From Acrocarpospora corrugata (lineage in GTDB: Bacteria > Actinomycetota > Actinomycetes > Streptosporangiales > Streptosporangiaceae): DNA of 64,000 nt. How positions within the stretch are numbered: position 1 is the stretch's first letter; each line of letters starts with the position of its first letter. The DNA lies in the NCBI RefSeq assembly GCF_009687845.1, contig NZ_BLAD01000074.1, forward strand, positions 18,200 through 82,199, in the 5' to 3' direction. The position numbers and the translations under genes were made by a program. Under the pieces are notes generated by a model. It saw nothing but the letters and a program-made list of their open reading frames with translations, searched no databases and had not been told where the DNA came from. Below, in pieces: positions 26,226 to 35,473 of this stretch.

Positions 26226-27108
26226 GGGCGAGCTCCTTGGTCCCGAACAGCCCCGCGGGCCTGATCAGCAAGATAACGATCATCACCAGGAACGGCGCGA
26301 CATCGCCGATGCCCCGGCCCAGGAAGGCCAGGTCGTTCTGGTAGCCGCTCATCATCGCCTCGGTGACGCCCACGACCAGGCCGCCCACCAGGGCGCCGGT
26401 GGTCGAGTCCAGCCCGCCGAGTATCGCGGCGGGGAACGCCTTGATCGCGGCCAGGCTGGTGCTGCGATCCAGGCCCGGCGTGGGGAACACGCACAGGAAG
26501 ACGGCGGCGACCGCGGCCAGGCCGCCCGCCACCGCCCAGGCGCTGAGCGAGACCCGGCCCAGGCGGATGCCCATCAGCGCGGCCGTCTCCGCGTCCTCGG
26601 CGGTGGCCCGCATCGCCACCCCCCAGCCGGTGTACTTGAACGCCAGCAGGAACGCGCTGATCAGCAGCGTGGCCGTGACCAGCGCCACGATCCGGGTCTC
26701 GGCGATGGTGACGCCGCCGATCCGGACCACCGAGTCGGCCCACGGGTCGCCCACGGCCAGCACCTCGGTGCCGATCTGCCGGGTCAGCTCGGTGGTGAGC
26801 ACGATGTCCACGCCGATGGTGACGATGGCCAGCACGCTGTGCGAGGCCACATTGGCGCGCCGGATGATCAGGAACTCGATCAGCGCCCCGATCACGGCCG
26901 CCGCCGCGATCCCGATCAGCAGCGCCGCCCAGAACCCCACGTACGGGTGCAGCCGCGCCACCAGATACCCGCCCGCCAGCAGCAGCGACGCGTGCGCGAA
27001 GTTCACCACCTCGGTCGCCTTGAAGATGACGACGAACCCGAGCGCGATCAGCGCGTAGACGGCCCCGATGGAGATTCCGTTGACGAGAAGCTCCAGGAAC
27101 GTGATCAC
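26218..27108 (-). CDS. livH: ABC transporter permease, LivH type
   Basis: 296 residues from GTG 27108. Begins LELLVNGISIGAVYALIALG, the typical LivH N-terminus, and contains WGVAMRATAEDAETAALMGI and FPAAILGGLDSTTGALVGG near the C-terminus. About eight transmembrane helices. Pairs with LivM. Overlaps the LivG stop by 4 bases (GTGA) and the LivM start by 8 bases. Confidence 0.92.
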   Translation of the reverse strand: MITFLELLVNGISIGAVYALIALGFVVIFKATEVVNFAHASLLLAGGYLVARLHPYVGFWAALLIGIAAAAVIGALIEFLIIRRANVASHSVLAIVTIGVDIVLTTELTRQIGTEVLAVGDPWADSVVRIGGVTIAETRIVALVTATLLISAFLLAFKYTGWGVAMRATAEDAETAALMGIRLGRVSLSAWAVAGGLAAVAAVFLCVFPTPGLDRSTSLAAIKAFPAAILGGLDSTTGALVGGLVVGVTEAMMSGYQNDLAFLGRGIGDVAPFLVMIVILLIRPAGLFGTKELARV

Positions 27109-27899
27109 GAACCCTCCTTGCCGAGGTAGGCGCCGATGACGTGCGGATCGTTCTGCACCTCGGCGGGGGTGCCGTCGGCGATGCGCCGGCCGAAGTCCAG
27201 GACGGTGACCCGGTCGGCCAGGCGCATCACCAGGCCCATGTCGTGCTCGACCAGGAGGATGGAGATGCCGAGGCTCTGCCGTACCGAGATGATCAGTTCG
27301 GCCATCTCCTGGCGTTCGCCGCTGTTCATCCCGGCCACCGGCTCGTCCAGGAGCAGCAGCCGGGGCTCCATGCAGAGGGCGCGGGCCAGTTCGACGCGTT
27401 TCTGCACGCCGTAGGGGAGCAGGCCGACGGGCCTGGCCAGGTGCGGGGTGAGCCCGACGAACTCCGCGATCTCGGCCACCCTGGCCGCGTGGCGGCGCTG
27501 CTCGCGGCGGGCGTGCGGCAGGCGGAGCCCGGAGGAGACGAAGCCGGAGCGGGTCAGGCGGTGACGGCCGAGCATCAGGTTGTCGTGCGTCGGCAGGTGC
27601 GGGGAGAGGGCGATGTTCTGGAAGGTGCGGGCGACGCCGAGGGCGGCCACCTGGTGCGGTTTGCGGGTGGTGAGCTCGGCCGCGCCGAACCTGACGCTGC
27701 CCGAGGTGGCCCGGTAGACGCCCGACAGCACGTTGAAGCAGGTGGACTTGCCGGCGCCGTTGGGGCCGATCACCGCGTGCACCGAGCCGGGCGCGACCGT
27801 GAAACTGACCTGGTCGAGGGCGACCAGACCGGCGAACCGCACGGTCACGTCGCGGACTTCCAGCGCTGCCATACCGTCCGGTTGGTATGCCGTGGTCAT
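27105..27899 (-). CDS. livG: ABC transporter ATP-binding protein, LivG type
   Basis: 264 residues from ATG 27899. Walker A GPNGAGKST, Walker B LLLLDEPVAGMN and H-loop VEHDMGLVM. The signature loop reads LPYGVQKRVELARAL, the degenerate form usual in LivG. It powers import together with LivF; its start overlaps the LivF stop by 4 bases. Confidence 0.92.
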   Translation of the reverse strand: MTTAYQPDGMAALEVRDVTVRFAGLVALDQVSFTVAPGSVHAVIGPNGAGKSTCFNVLSGVYRATSGSVRFGAAELTTRKPHQVAALGVARTFQNIALSPHLPTHDNLMLGRHRLTRSGFVSSGLRLPHARREQRRHAARVAEIAEFVGLTPHLARPVGLLPYGVQKRVELARALCMEPRLLLLDEPVAGMNSGERQEMAELIISVRQSLGISILLVEHDMGLVMRLADRVTVLDFGRRIADGTPAEVQNDPHVIGAYLGKEGS

Positions 27900-28669
27900 G
27901 CGGACCACCTCGGCAGGGTACGGGCGACCAGTTGCCCTTCGACCGCGTCCGCGATGCCCAGATATCGCCGCCGCACCTCGTCGCTGGCCGCCAGTTCCGC
28001 GGCCGTGCCCTCCAGGGCCACCTCGCCGACCTCCAGCACGTACGCGTACGAGGCCAGCGACAGCGCCATCGCCACGTTCTGCTCCACCAGCAGCACCGAG
28101 GTCCCCCGCGCGTTGATCTCCTTGATCGTCTCCACGATCCTGGCCGCCACCAGCGGCGCCAGCCCCAGGGTCGGCTCGTCCAGCAGCAGGGCCGCCGGGT
28201 CCGCCATCAGCGCCCTGCCGATCGCCAGCATCTGCTGCTCGCCCCCGGACAGCAGCCCCGCCCGCTGCCCGGCCCGCTCCCTGAGCACCGGGAACAGTTC
28301 GTGCACCTGGTCGCGCGCCCGGTGCGCGTCCTTCCGCGACCGGCCGAGACCCCCCGCGCGCAGGTTCTCCTCGACCGTCATCCGGGCGAACACCCGGCGG
28401 CCCTCCGGCACCTGCACGATGCCCCTGCCGACCACCGCGGCCGCGCTCAGCCCGGACAGCCTGGCCTCGCCGAAGGTGATCATGCCCCGGGCGAGGCCGC
28501 GATGGAAGCGGAGCGTGCCCGAGACGGCCCGCAGCAGAGTGGTCTTCCCGGCGCCGTTGGCGCCGAGCACGGCGACGATCGATCCGGCCGGCACCCGGAG
28601 CGACAGGCCGCTCAGCGCGCGCACCGGCCCGTAGTTCACCGCCAGGTCGCTGACCGTCAGGTCGGTCAT
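27896..28669 (-). CDS. livF: ABC transporter ATP-binding protein, LivF type
   Basis: 257 residues from ATG 28669; an in-frame GTG at 28678 is an alternative and neither has a strong ribosome site. Walker A GANGAGKTTLL, signature LLSGGEQQMLAIGRAL, Walker B ALLLDEPTLGLAP and VLLVEQNV. First gene of the five-gene Liv operon, transcribed away from the PucR-type regulator. Confidence 0.92.
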   Translation of the reverse strand: MTDLTVSDLAVNYGPVRALSGLSLRVPAGSIVAVLGANGAGKTTLLRAVSGTLRFHRGLARGMITFGEARLSGLSAAAVVGRGIVQVPEGRRVFARMTVEENLRAGGLGRSRKDAHRARDQVHELFPVLRERAGQRAGLLSGGEQQMLAIGRALMADPAALLLDEPTLGLAPLVAARIVETIKEINARGTSVLLVEQNVAMALSLASYAYVLEVGEVALEGTAAELAASDEVRRRYLGIADAVEGQLVARTLPRWSA

Positions 28670-28840
28670 TCGGTTCACGGGCACACCCAATCCCGGCCGT
28701 GCACGGCCGTCCAGATGCGGCGGTGAAGTCGGGAGTTCTGCCCACCGGCGTACCGGGGTGACTGTGCAGCCGCACAACGGCGTGTCACGAAACGAAACCG
28801 AACCTTGTTCCGGAGTTGGCCGGGTGGCACCCTCGGGAGG
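28670..28840. promoter_or_regulatory. Divergent promoter region, livF and pucR-like gene
   Basis: 170 bases holding a perfect 16-bp palindrome CGGCCGTGCACGGCCG (28694-28709) and a smaller inverted repeat TGTGC-agcc-GCACA (28763-28776). Either may be the operator by which the divergent PucR-type regulator controls the importer. Confidence 0.45.
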
Positions 28841-30031
28841 ATGCGCCCCCAACTGCACGCGGATGAGGAAGTCCGGGAAATGTTGCGCACGGCGGCCCGG
28901 GCGATGCTGGAACGCCTCCCCGAGCTGACGGACGAGCTGGTCGCCCGGGTCCGGGGCGGCGACGAGGACTACTGCTCGCTGGTGCCGTACGACGATCACT
29001 GGGCCAGCACGCTGGAGGGCATGCGGCTCGGCATCACGGCCATCCTGCAGAAGCGGGGGGAGCGGCGGGACCTGCAGTTCACCGAGGCGATGGCGCGGCG
29101 GCGGGCCGACCAGGGGCTGCCGCTGGACTCGATGATGCGGATGTACCGGCTGGCCGCCCAGGTCACCTGGGCCGGCATCGTCGACTACATGGAGCGGGAG
29201 CACCCCGACCAGCTGGGCGCGCTGGTGCGGACGGCCTGTCACGTGTGGCACGCCATCGACCGGCAGGCGCTGGTGGCGGGGGACACCTACCGGCGGCGGG
29301 AGAGCGAACTGCTGGGACGCAATCACGAGCGGGTGAGCGCGCTGCTGGACGCGCTGCTGGACGGCGCCGCGGACGCGGGCGTGGTCCGCTCCGCCGCCGC
29401 CGGGCTCGACCTGCCGGAACGCGGCAGGTACGCGGTGGTCACCGTGCGTTTCCCGGTACGGCACGACGGGGGACGCCTGCCGGAGAAACTCGGCGGCATG
29501 CGCCTGCTGTGGCGGATGCGCACCGGGCATGAGGTCGCGGTCGTCGCGCTGGGCGAGGGCACCCTGGACGGGCTGGCCAGCGCGCTCAGCGTGACCGTGA
29601 GCGGGGTCGCCGGGATCAGCCCGGTGGTCGACGGGCTGGTCGAGCTGGGCGAGGCGCACCGGCTGGCCGAACTGGCGATGCGCACCTGCGTGGACGCCGG
29701 GCCCGAGGTCGCCCGCCTGGACCAGCGCCTCCCGGCCGTTCTCGTCATCTGCCAACCCGAGATTTCCGGATATTTGGTGAATGGGGTGCTGGGGCAGCTG
29801 CTCGCCCTGGACCCCGCCGACCGGGACGTGCTGCTCACCACCCTGGAAACCTGGCTGCGCTGCGAGGGCTCCGCGGCCCAGGCCGCCGGGCAGCTCTACT
29901 GCCACCGCAACACGATCATCAACCGGATCCGCCGAATCGAGAACCTGACCGGGCGCTCCCTCTCCCGCCCCCGCGACATCGTGGACCTCGCCCTGGCCCT
30001 GGACGCGGTACGGCTCCTGCCCACCTCCTGA
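28841..30031 (+). CDS. PucR/CdaR-type transcriptional regulator
   Basis: 396 residues from ATG 28841. The ribosome-site-like GGGAGG abuts this ATG, so a TTG at 28805 is an alternative. N-terminal all-helical region (RsbT-like/PucR leader), a GGDEF-related CdaR middle, and a C-terminal PucR helix-turn-helix (QAAGQLYCHRNTIINRIRRI, LTGRSLSRPRDI). Members activate neighbouring catabolic or uptake genes. Divergent placement makes the Liv importer the likely target. Confidence 0.87.
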   Translation: MRPQLHADEEVREMLRTAARAMLERLPELTDELVARVRGGDEDYCSLVPYDDHWASTLEGMRLGITAILQKRGERRDLQFTEAMARRRADQGLPLDSMMRMYRLAAQVTWAGIVDYMEREHPDQLGALVRTACHVWHAIDRQALVAGDTYRRRESELLGRNHERVSALLDALLDGAADAGVVRSAAAGLDLPERGRYAVVTVRFPVRHDGGRLPEKLGGMRLLWRMRTGHEVAVVALGEGTLDGLASALSVTVSGVAGISPVVDGLVELGEAHRLAELAMRTCVDAGPEVARLDQRLPAVLVICQPEISGYLVNGVLGQLLALDPADRDVLLTTLETWLRCEGSAAQAAGQLYCHRNTIINRIRRIENLTGRSLSRPRDIVDLALALDAVRLLPTS

Positions 30032-30042
30032 CCTCACCGGAT

Positions 30043-30058
30043 GGGAGAGCGCTCTCCC
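30043..30058. promoter_or_regulatory. LacI-type operator
   Basis: Perfect 16-bp palindrome GGGAGAGCGCTCTCCC with the CG centre typical of LacI/GalR operators (compare CebR-type TGGGAGCGCTCCCA). It ends 21 bases before the lacI-like start, which suggests autoregulation. Confidence 0.7.
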
Positions 30059-30079
30059 TTCGTGCGCTAGAGTTCATAC

Positions 30080-31105
30080 ATGAGGGAAGATCGCCTGGTT
30101 TCGCCCACTCTTGAGGACGTCGCCAGGGCCGCGGGCGTCTCCCGGGCCACCGTGTCCCGCGTGATCAACGGCATCCGCAACGTCGACCCGGAAATCCAGG
30201 AAACGGTCCGGCGGGCCGTCGCCGCCGTCGGCTACGTGCCCAACCGGGCCGCCCGCTCCCTGGTCACCGGCAAGACCGGCTCGATCGCCCTGGTCGTCTC
30301 CGGCGCGGGCCACTTCTTCGCCCGCGTCTTCACCGACCCCTTCTTCGGCCGCGTCGTCAGCGGCATCTCCGGCCACCTCCGCCCGCTCGGCGTGCACCTG
30401 GTGCTCATGCTGGCCGAGGCCGCCGACGCCCGCGCCCAGATCATCGACTACCTGCGCCAGGGCCACGTGGACGGCGCCATCCTCGTCTCCACCCACCCCG
30501 AGGACCCGCTCCCCGCCCAGCTGGTCGAGTCGGGCCCGCCCGTCGTCCTGTTCGCCCGCCCAGCCCAGCCCATCCGGATCAGCTACGTCGACGTCGCGCA
30601 CAGCGCCGGGGCCCGCCTCGCCGCCGACCACCTGATCGCCCGCGGCTGCCAGCGCGTCGCCACCATCTCCGGCCCGCTCGACGTGCCCGCCAGCCTGGAA
30701 CGCCAGTCCGGCTTCCGGGAGGCCATGGCCCGGCACGGGCACGCGTACATCCCCAGCGTGGAGGGCAACTTCACCCAGGAGTCCGGCGAACGGGCGATGG
30801 AACGCCTGCTCGCCGAGCATCCCGACATCGACGGCCTGTTCACCGGCAACGACCTGATGGCCCAGGGCGCCCTGCTGGTCGCCCAGGCGCACGGCCGCCG
30901 GGTCCCCGACGACCTCGCCGTCGTCGGCTTCGACGACAGCAGCGCCGCCCTCGCCTGCCGCCCGCCGCTCACCACCGTCCGGCACCCGGTCGAGGACATG
31001 TCCGCCGAGATGGCCCGCCTGCTGCTGGCCCACATCGAGGACCCCGACCGCCGCGTCACCTCGGTCATCTTCGAACCCGAACTGGTGATACGGCAGTCGG
31101 CCTGA
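30080..31105 (+). CDS. LacI-family transcriptional regulator
   Basis: 341 residues. N-terminal helix-turn-helix and hinge helix (TLEDVARAAGVSRATVSRVI, VPNRAARSLVTGKTG) and a periplasmic-binding-like effector domain ending VIFEPELVIRQSA. Such proteins repress sugar-uptake or glycosidase genes until the sugar binds. No sugar gene adjoins it, so its targets lie elsewhere. A perfect palindrome upstream suggests it represses itself. Confidence 0.93.
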   Translation: MREDRLVSPTLEDVARAAGVSRATVSRVINGIRNVDPEIQETVRRAVAAVGYVPNRAARSLVTGKTGSIALVVSGAGHFFARVFTDPFFGRVVSGISGHLRPLGVHLVLMLAEAADARAQIIDYLRQGHVDGAILVSTHPEDPLPAQLVESGPPVVLFARPAQPIRISYVDVAHSAGARLAADHLIARGCQRVATISGPLDVPASLERQSGFREAMARHGHAYIPSVEGNFTQESGERAMERLLAEHPDIDGLFTGNDLMAQGALLVAQAHGRRVPDDLAVVGFDDSSAALACRPPLTTVRHPVEDMSAEMARLLLAHIEDPDRRVTSVIFEPELVIRQSA

Positions 31106-31110
31106 CGCGC

Positions 31111-32199
31111 TCAGCCCTTCGCGTCCAGGACCCGGACGTTCTGCGCGCCGCGCAGCGCGGCCACCCGGGACGCCTCCTTCTCCAGCGGTTCCTGGGGGAG
31201 CGGCTCGAACGCGGTCACCGTGACGTCCAGGGTGTTCTTGCCGGCCATCTTGGCCCGCCACACCCCGGCGATCTCGCCGTCCAGCAGGACCGCGCCGGGA
31301 TTGCCGAGCATGCGCCAGATCTCAGCGTGGCGCGATTTGTCCGGGACCAGGAGGGTGCGGTCGCGGGCCTGCAGGTAAGGGTCGGACGGGGGGAGCAGCC
31401 GGAGCAGCCGGGGGCGGCGGGTCGCGTCCAGGAGTAAGTCGATCCGGTCGGTGGGCAGCCAGGCGCGGCGGCCGTCCACCCGCACCTCGGCCAGGTCCTT
31501 CGGCCACATGCGCTTGATCTCGGTCGGGGTGGTGCCCATGAACTTGGCCGCCTCGGCGGGGGTGGCCGGGCCGAGCAGCCGCAGATAGGCGGAGATGATC
31601 GAATCGGGGGCGATCGACTGGTTCGGGACGTTCCGGCGCCCGCCCACCGGAACCAGGGTGGTGGCCGAGCCCTTCGGCGCGAGCCGCACCCCGGCGGCCA
31701 GGCCGACCTGCTGGAACAGCGCGCCCGAGATGTGCTGGGCGTTGCAGCCGCGGCACCAGTAGGTCACGCTCTCCGGGACCAGTGCGCTCACCGCCGTGCT
31801 GACCTCGCCCTTGGTCATCGGGCCGGTGACCACCTCGTGCATGGCCTTGGCCGCCGCCCGGAACGCGGTCAGGCCCAGCCGGGCCCCCACCCGGATCTGC
31901 GAGGTGACGATCCGCGCCGTCGCGTCGGCGTCGCTGACCGGCCACAGGGCGGAGGCCAGCGCGGGCAGGTCGGCCGTCCGGTGCAGGTGGGGGGCGCCAC
32001 GCGTCGACCAGACCAGGGTGAGCGCGGCGTCATCCGGCTCCGCGATGGTCCGCGCCGCCACCGCCAGCCGGGCCGACCCGTACGGAGTGTCCTGCACCCC
32101 GAGATCGAGGACGGCCAGGCCGGCGGGCGGGAGGTCGGGCCGGTCGAGTTGCTGGGCCGCGACGCGATAGGCGAGGACCTGTAGTCGATCCACGTTCAT
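31111..32199 (-). CDS. Winged-helix DNA-binding protein of the AlkZ/YcaQ-like (HTH_42) family
   Basis: 362 residues. Repeated winged-helix arrangement with LDLGVQDTPYGSARLAVAAR near the N-terminus, TPAEAAKFMGTTPTEIKRMW in the middle and AVLLDGEIAGVWRAKMAGK near the C-terminus, as in the HTH_42 family that includes DNA glycosylases AlkZ and YcaQ. A role in removing bulky or cross-linking lesions is possible, but I could not confirm the catalytic glutamine motif. Its start overlaps the stop of the DUF3152 gene by 4 bases. Confidence 0.75.
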   Translation of the reverse strand: MNVDRLQVLAYRVAAQQLDRPDLPPAGLAVLDLGVQDTPYGSARLAVAARTIAEPDDAALTLVWSTRGAPHLHRTADLPALASALWPVSDADATARIVTSQIRVGARLGLTAFRAAAKAMHEVVTGPMTKGEVSTAVSALVPESVTYWCRGCNAQHISGALFQQVGLAAGVRLAPKGSATTLVPVGGRRNVPNQSIAPDSIISAYLRLLGPATPAEAAKFMGTTPTEIKRMWPKDLAEVRVDGRRAWLPTDRIDLLLDATRRPRLLRLLPPSDPYLQARDRTLLVPDKSRHAEIWRMLGNPGAVLLDGEIAGVWRAKMAGKNTLDVTVTAFEPLPQEPLEKEASRVAALRGAQNVRVLDAKG

Positions 32200-32972
32200 G
32201 ACTCAGACCTTAGCCGTCCGGGGTGGGGCCAGGGGTTGGGCTTGCATGAGGCGAGTGACTTCGTCTGCTGCATCATGACGGGGGCGGGCTTTCCGCGTCC
32301 AGGACAGCCCACGTGGCCGTGCCCGAGACCATGACCGACCTCATGACTGATGACATATTCACGGTAGGAGGCAAGATCGCGGCCGTAGCCCTCCGACCCC
32401 TCCGCCCACCGCCTGGCGTTGATCACCGCGCGGCTGCCGTTCCAGCAGGACAGCTCCCCGCCGGTACGCAGCGGCAGGCACTGCGCGTTGGTCGTGGCCG
32501 GGCTGGACAGCGCCACCCGGACCTGGACAGGACCCGACTCGACCCGCTTGAACCGGGCCCAGCCGCGCTTGTCGTTCAGGATGCGGTGCACCTCGCGGGC
32601 GAACTCCTTGCCGTCGAACGGCAGGCCCTTCTCCACCTCGACCAGGTAGCGGATCTCCCGGCCGCCGCCCTTGCGGGACTTCTCGCCGCCGGGGACCAGC
32701 GCGTACCCGCCTTTGGCGCGGAACGGGACCTTGACCTTGGCCGGTTGTACCCGCCCGTTCACGATCAGCGCCTTCTCGCCCCGGGGCGCGGGCAGCGCGG
32801 TTGGCGAGAGGAGCGCGGGCGTCGGTTTCGGTGGTTTCGATGGCTTCGCCGACGGGACGGCGGCCGTCAGGACCGCCGGTCTGACCGGAGGCTCCGGCTC
32901 GGCCAGTACGACCCCGCCGATCAGCCCGGTGACAACGATCCCCGCCGCAGCCAGCAGGAAACGATGATCCAC
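32196..32972 (-). CDS. DUF3152 secreted protein with metallopeptidase-like HExxH motif
   Basis: 258 residues from GTG 32972 (GGGAG seven bases upstream); GTG 32990 is an in-frame alternative. A membrane/signal segment (FLLAAAGIVVTGLIGGVVLA), a Pro/Lys/Ser-rich linker, then the DUF3152 domain with REIRYLVEVEKGLPFDG and HEVGHGLGHGHVGC, a zincin-type HExxHxxGHxxH arrangement, plus VMMQQT, which could be a Met-turn. A secreted or surface-anchored metallopeptidase-like protein; substrates are unknown. Operon with the AlkZ-like gene. Confidence 0.8.
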   Translation of the reverse strand: MDHRFLLAAAGIVVTGLIGGVVLAEPEPPVRPAVLTAAVPSAKPSKPPKPTPALLSPTALPAPRGEKALIVNGRVQPAKVKVPFRAKGGYALVPGGEKSRKGGGREIRYLVEVEKGLPFDGKEFAREVHRILNDKRGWARFKRVESGPVQVRVALSSPATTNAQCLPLRTGGELSCWNGSRAVINARRWAEGSEGYGRDLASYREYVISHEVGHGLGHGHVGCPGRGKPAPVMMQQTKSLASCKPNPWPHPGRLRSES

Positions 32973-33153
32973 TAGCACTCTCCCACCCACACGAACCGAA
33001 CACCGGGGATCTGATCATACGGGAAAACGATCACACGATTAGGCCGTCACGCTGGCGTTTCGTGCCTTCTCGCCAATCTGACTACCCGCCTTTCTCGAAA
33101 AAGTGCCGCGTGTCCGACATTTCCGAACTACAGTCCATTGTTATCGGGCGGTT

Positions 33154-33879
33154 ATGGAGGCAGTGTTGCTGGAACGTTCCCACGACGACACCATCACGCA
33201 GGACCTGTTATCCGTCGTCACCAGGGAACTCGGTTACCGTGAGAAGCCCGGCCAGCACACCAAGTTCGGTGCCTGGTACGCGGATCTCACGAAAGACCCG
33301 CAGTACAAGAACGCCCCCTGGTGCGACATGTTCATCGCCTGGGCGGCGGATCAGGCGGGTGTCACCGACTATGTCGGCGAGTTCGCCTGGACCCCCTCCC
33401 ACGCACGCTGGTTCGAACAGCACCAGGCCTGGACCGACCAGCCGGAACCCGGCGCCTTAGTCTTCTTCGACTGGTCGGGCGGCGGCAGCATCAAAGGCAT
33501 CGACCACGTCGGAATAGTCGAAAAGGTCGAAAACGGAAAAATCCACACAATCGAGGCGAATGTCGATCGGGTCTGGCTGAAACGCAAGGTCCGCGACGAA
33601 TCCAAGGTCGTCGGCTACGGCCTCCCCAGGAAAGTCCGCGACGCTGTCACCGGCACCCCCGTCTCGGTCGACCTCCGCCCCGACGCGGTCACCGCCGTCG
33701 CCAACCCCACCCCCGGCCTGGACCCCACCGCCACCATCGCCACCGCCGTCCTGGCCGTGGCCCTCGCCGCCTCCGTGGTGGCCACCGGCGTACACGTCCG
33801 CCGCTTCGCCCTCTCCACCGGCCGCCACCGCCGCAAACGCGCCACCCCAAGCCCGGCGACCCCGGCCGGCGAGAAGTAG
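33154..33879 (+). CDS. CHAP-domain peptidoglycan hydrolase-like protein with C-terminal membrane anchor
   Basis: 241 residues from ATG 33154; TTG 33166, preceded at 5 bases by GGAGG, is a good alternative. CHAP/NlpC-type amidase domain (about 10-150) with catalytic Cys in APWCDMFIAWA and His in GIDHVGIVEKV. A Pro/Thr-rich linker leads to one hydrophobic helix (TIATAVLAVALAASVVATGV) and a basic tail RRKR, so it is anchored by its C-terminus. No N-terminal signal peptide is visible, which leaves the export route and topology unclear. Confidence 0.82.
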   Translation: MEAVLLERSHDDTITQDLLSVVTRELGYREKPGQHTKFGAWYADLTKDPQYKNAPWCDMFIAWAADQAGVTDYVGEFAWTPSHARWFEQHQAWTDQPEPGALVFFDWSGGGSIKGIDHVGIVEKVENGKIHTIEANVDRVWLKRKVRDESKVVGYGLPRKVRDAVTGTPVSVDLRPDAVTAVANPTPGLDPTATIATAVLAVALAASVVATGVHVRRFALSTGRHRRKRATPSPATPAGEK

Positions 33880-33974
33880 GCCCGGCAGTAGCCGAATAGC
33901 AGGAGCCCGAACCGGGCGTGAGGGCGCCGCAGGCCGGGTTCGGCTGATCCCCCACCTGCCGCGCGGCCGGCTGG

Positions 33975-34871
33975 TCAGGCGCTGGAGCCGGGGAGGCCGC
34001 TGACGGGGGCGGGGCCGCGCTCGACCCAGGCGGCGGTCTTGGGATGGGCGAGGATCCAGTCGGCGATCTGGTCCTTGCGGGCCCACCACACGCCGTCCCG
34101 TTCGCGCAGCCGGGTGAGCACGCGGTCGAGGACCCGGACCCGGGAGGCGTGCCCGGACAGGCGGTCGTGCAGGGCGATGACCATCATCCGGCGCCTGTGC
34201 GCGCCCTCTTCGTAGAGCTGGTCGAACTCGTCGATGAGCTGTTGTTCGTAGGCGGCCGGGTCGTAGGCGGCGAAGTCGTAGCTGACGATGTCGTTCAGGT
34301 GCACCGTGTAGGGGACGGTGGCGAATGGCTTGCCGTTGATGGTCTGCAGGAAGGGCTCGTCGGCCGACAGGTCGTCGATGTGGTAGCGGAATCCGAGTTC
34401 CTGCAGGATCTTCAGGGTGTTGACGCCGGGGCGGATCCAGTAGTTGGTGTAGCCGGTGGGCCGGGTGCCGGTGGCTTCCTCGATGGCCTGGATGTTGCCT
34501 TCGATCCACGCTCGCTCTTCGGGGCGGGACAGGTGGTACTGGCGCTGCCAGCTGAGCCCGTGCGCGCCGGCCTCGTGTCCGCGGCGCACGACCTCGGCGG
34601 CCAGGCCGGGATGGCGGCGGACCGCGTCGCCGACCATGTAGGCGCTCACCTTGATGCCATGCTTGTCGAAGAGGTCCAGCAGGCGAGGTATTCCCTCGCG
34701 GGCGCCGTACTCATAGAAGCTGTTCTGCCCGAGGTCGGGGAAACCGGGCAGGATCGGCTCGCTGATCGGCCCCGGGGCGCCGCTGATCGGCTGTCCTCCC
34801 GCCTCGAACTGCACAGTGATCGAGAAGGCCAGCCGCGCGCCGCCGGGCCAGAAGAGGTTGTCTGTGGTCAT
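33975..34871 (-). CDS. Polysaccharide-deacetylase-fold protein, PuuE-like
   Basis: 298 residues. NodB-homology domain with motif HEAGAHGLSW, GTRPTGYTNYWIRPGV and MMVIALHDRLSG. The first motif, where true deacetylases carry two Asp, reads ITVQFEAGG as in the PuuE allantoinase group, in which metal ligands differ. The reaction is probably hydrolysis of an amide-like small molecule rather than chitin deacetylation, but the substrate is not determined. Stands alone; upstream 120 bases hold only its promoter. Confidence 0.78.
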   Translation of the reverse strand: MTTDNLFWPGGARLAFSITVQFEAGGQPISGAPGPISEPILPGFPDLGQNSFYEYGAREGIPRLLDLFDKHGIKVSAYMVGDAVRRHPGLAAEVVRRGHEAGAHGLSWQRQYHLSRPEERAWIEGNIQAIEEATGTRPTGYTNYWIRPGVNTLKILQELGFRYHIDDLSADEPFLQTINGKPFATVPYTVHLNDIVSYDFAAYDPAAYEQQLIDEFDQLYEEGAHRRRMMVIALHDRLSGHASRVRVLDRVLTRLRERDGVWWARKDQIADWILAHPKTAAWVERGPAPVSGLPGSSA

Positions 34872-34992
34872 GGTGCCATCCCCGTGTCGCCGCTGGGTCT
34901 GTCGTACCCGCGCTCCGCCCAGGCCATCCGGCCGACCAGGTCTCCGACTCGCCTGGCGGCCACCGCTGTGATCGCGGTGGCCGGAATCGGGT

Positions 34993-35436
34993 TCAGCCGT
35001 CAGCGGCCCATCCGTGGGTCCGCATGAGAACGGCGGCCACCTTCGCGAACCGCTCCCGGTCCAGGATCGCGCCCTCGCGCCGGATGCCGTCCTCGCTCAG
35101 CTCGAATATGCGGTCCAGCCGCAGGAACGACGGCCGCACTTCGCGATCCCACGTCCCCGCCCCGAGGGCGAGCCACTCATCCCCGCCGCCGCCCTTGCTG
35201 GACAACATCATCCCCAGCAGCAGCCGCCCATGCCGCCCCACCACCAGCAACGGCCGATCCTTACCGCGCCGAGCATCCTCCTCGTAAGGTACCCAGGCCC
35301 AGACGATCTCCCCTGGATCCGCCATCCCATCCAGGTCCGGCGAATACTCCAACGCGGCCACCCGATCCACCCGATGGACCTCACGAACCGCCCCCCGACC
35401 CGGCCGGGGATCCTCACCTAGATCACGCACAACCAC
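34993..35436 (-). CDS. PemK/MazF-like protein
   Basis: 147 residues if GTG 35436 is used; starts further in are possible. The core PGEIVWAWVPYEED, GKDRPLLVVGRHG, GMMLSSK and RPSFLRLDRIFELSEDGI is the PemK/MazF-like fold found widely in actinobacteria. No antitoxin gene of usual size adjoins it on either side, so it is either an orphan toxin or a non-toxic family member. It may cleave RNA, but this is inference. Confidence 0.7.
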   Translation of the reverse strand: MVVRDLGEDPRPGRGAVREVHRVDRVAALEYSPDLDGMADPGEIVWAWVPYEEDARRGKDRPLLVVGRHGRLLLGMMLSSKGGGGDEWLALGAGTWDREVRPSFLRLDRIFELSEDGIRREGAILDRERFAKVAAVLMRTHGWAADG

Positions 35437-35473
35437 ACCATACCCACCCGAATCACTGGCTCCCGCTCATATC

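Noticed and set aside
34993..35436. Complete toxin-antitoxin module with the PemK/MazF-like gene
   Set aside because: No small antitoxin gene with a ribosome site was found within 150 bases on either side.
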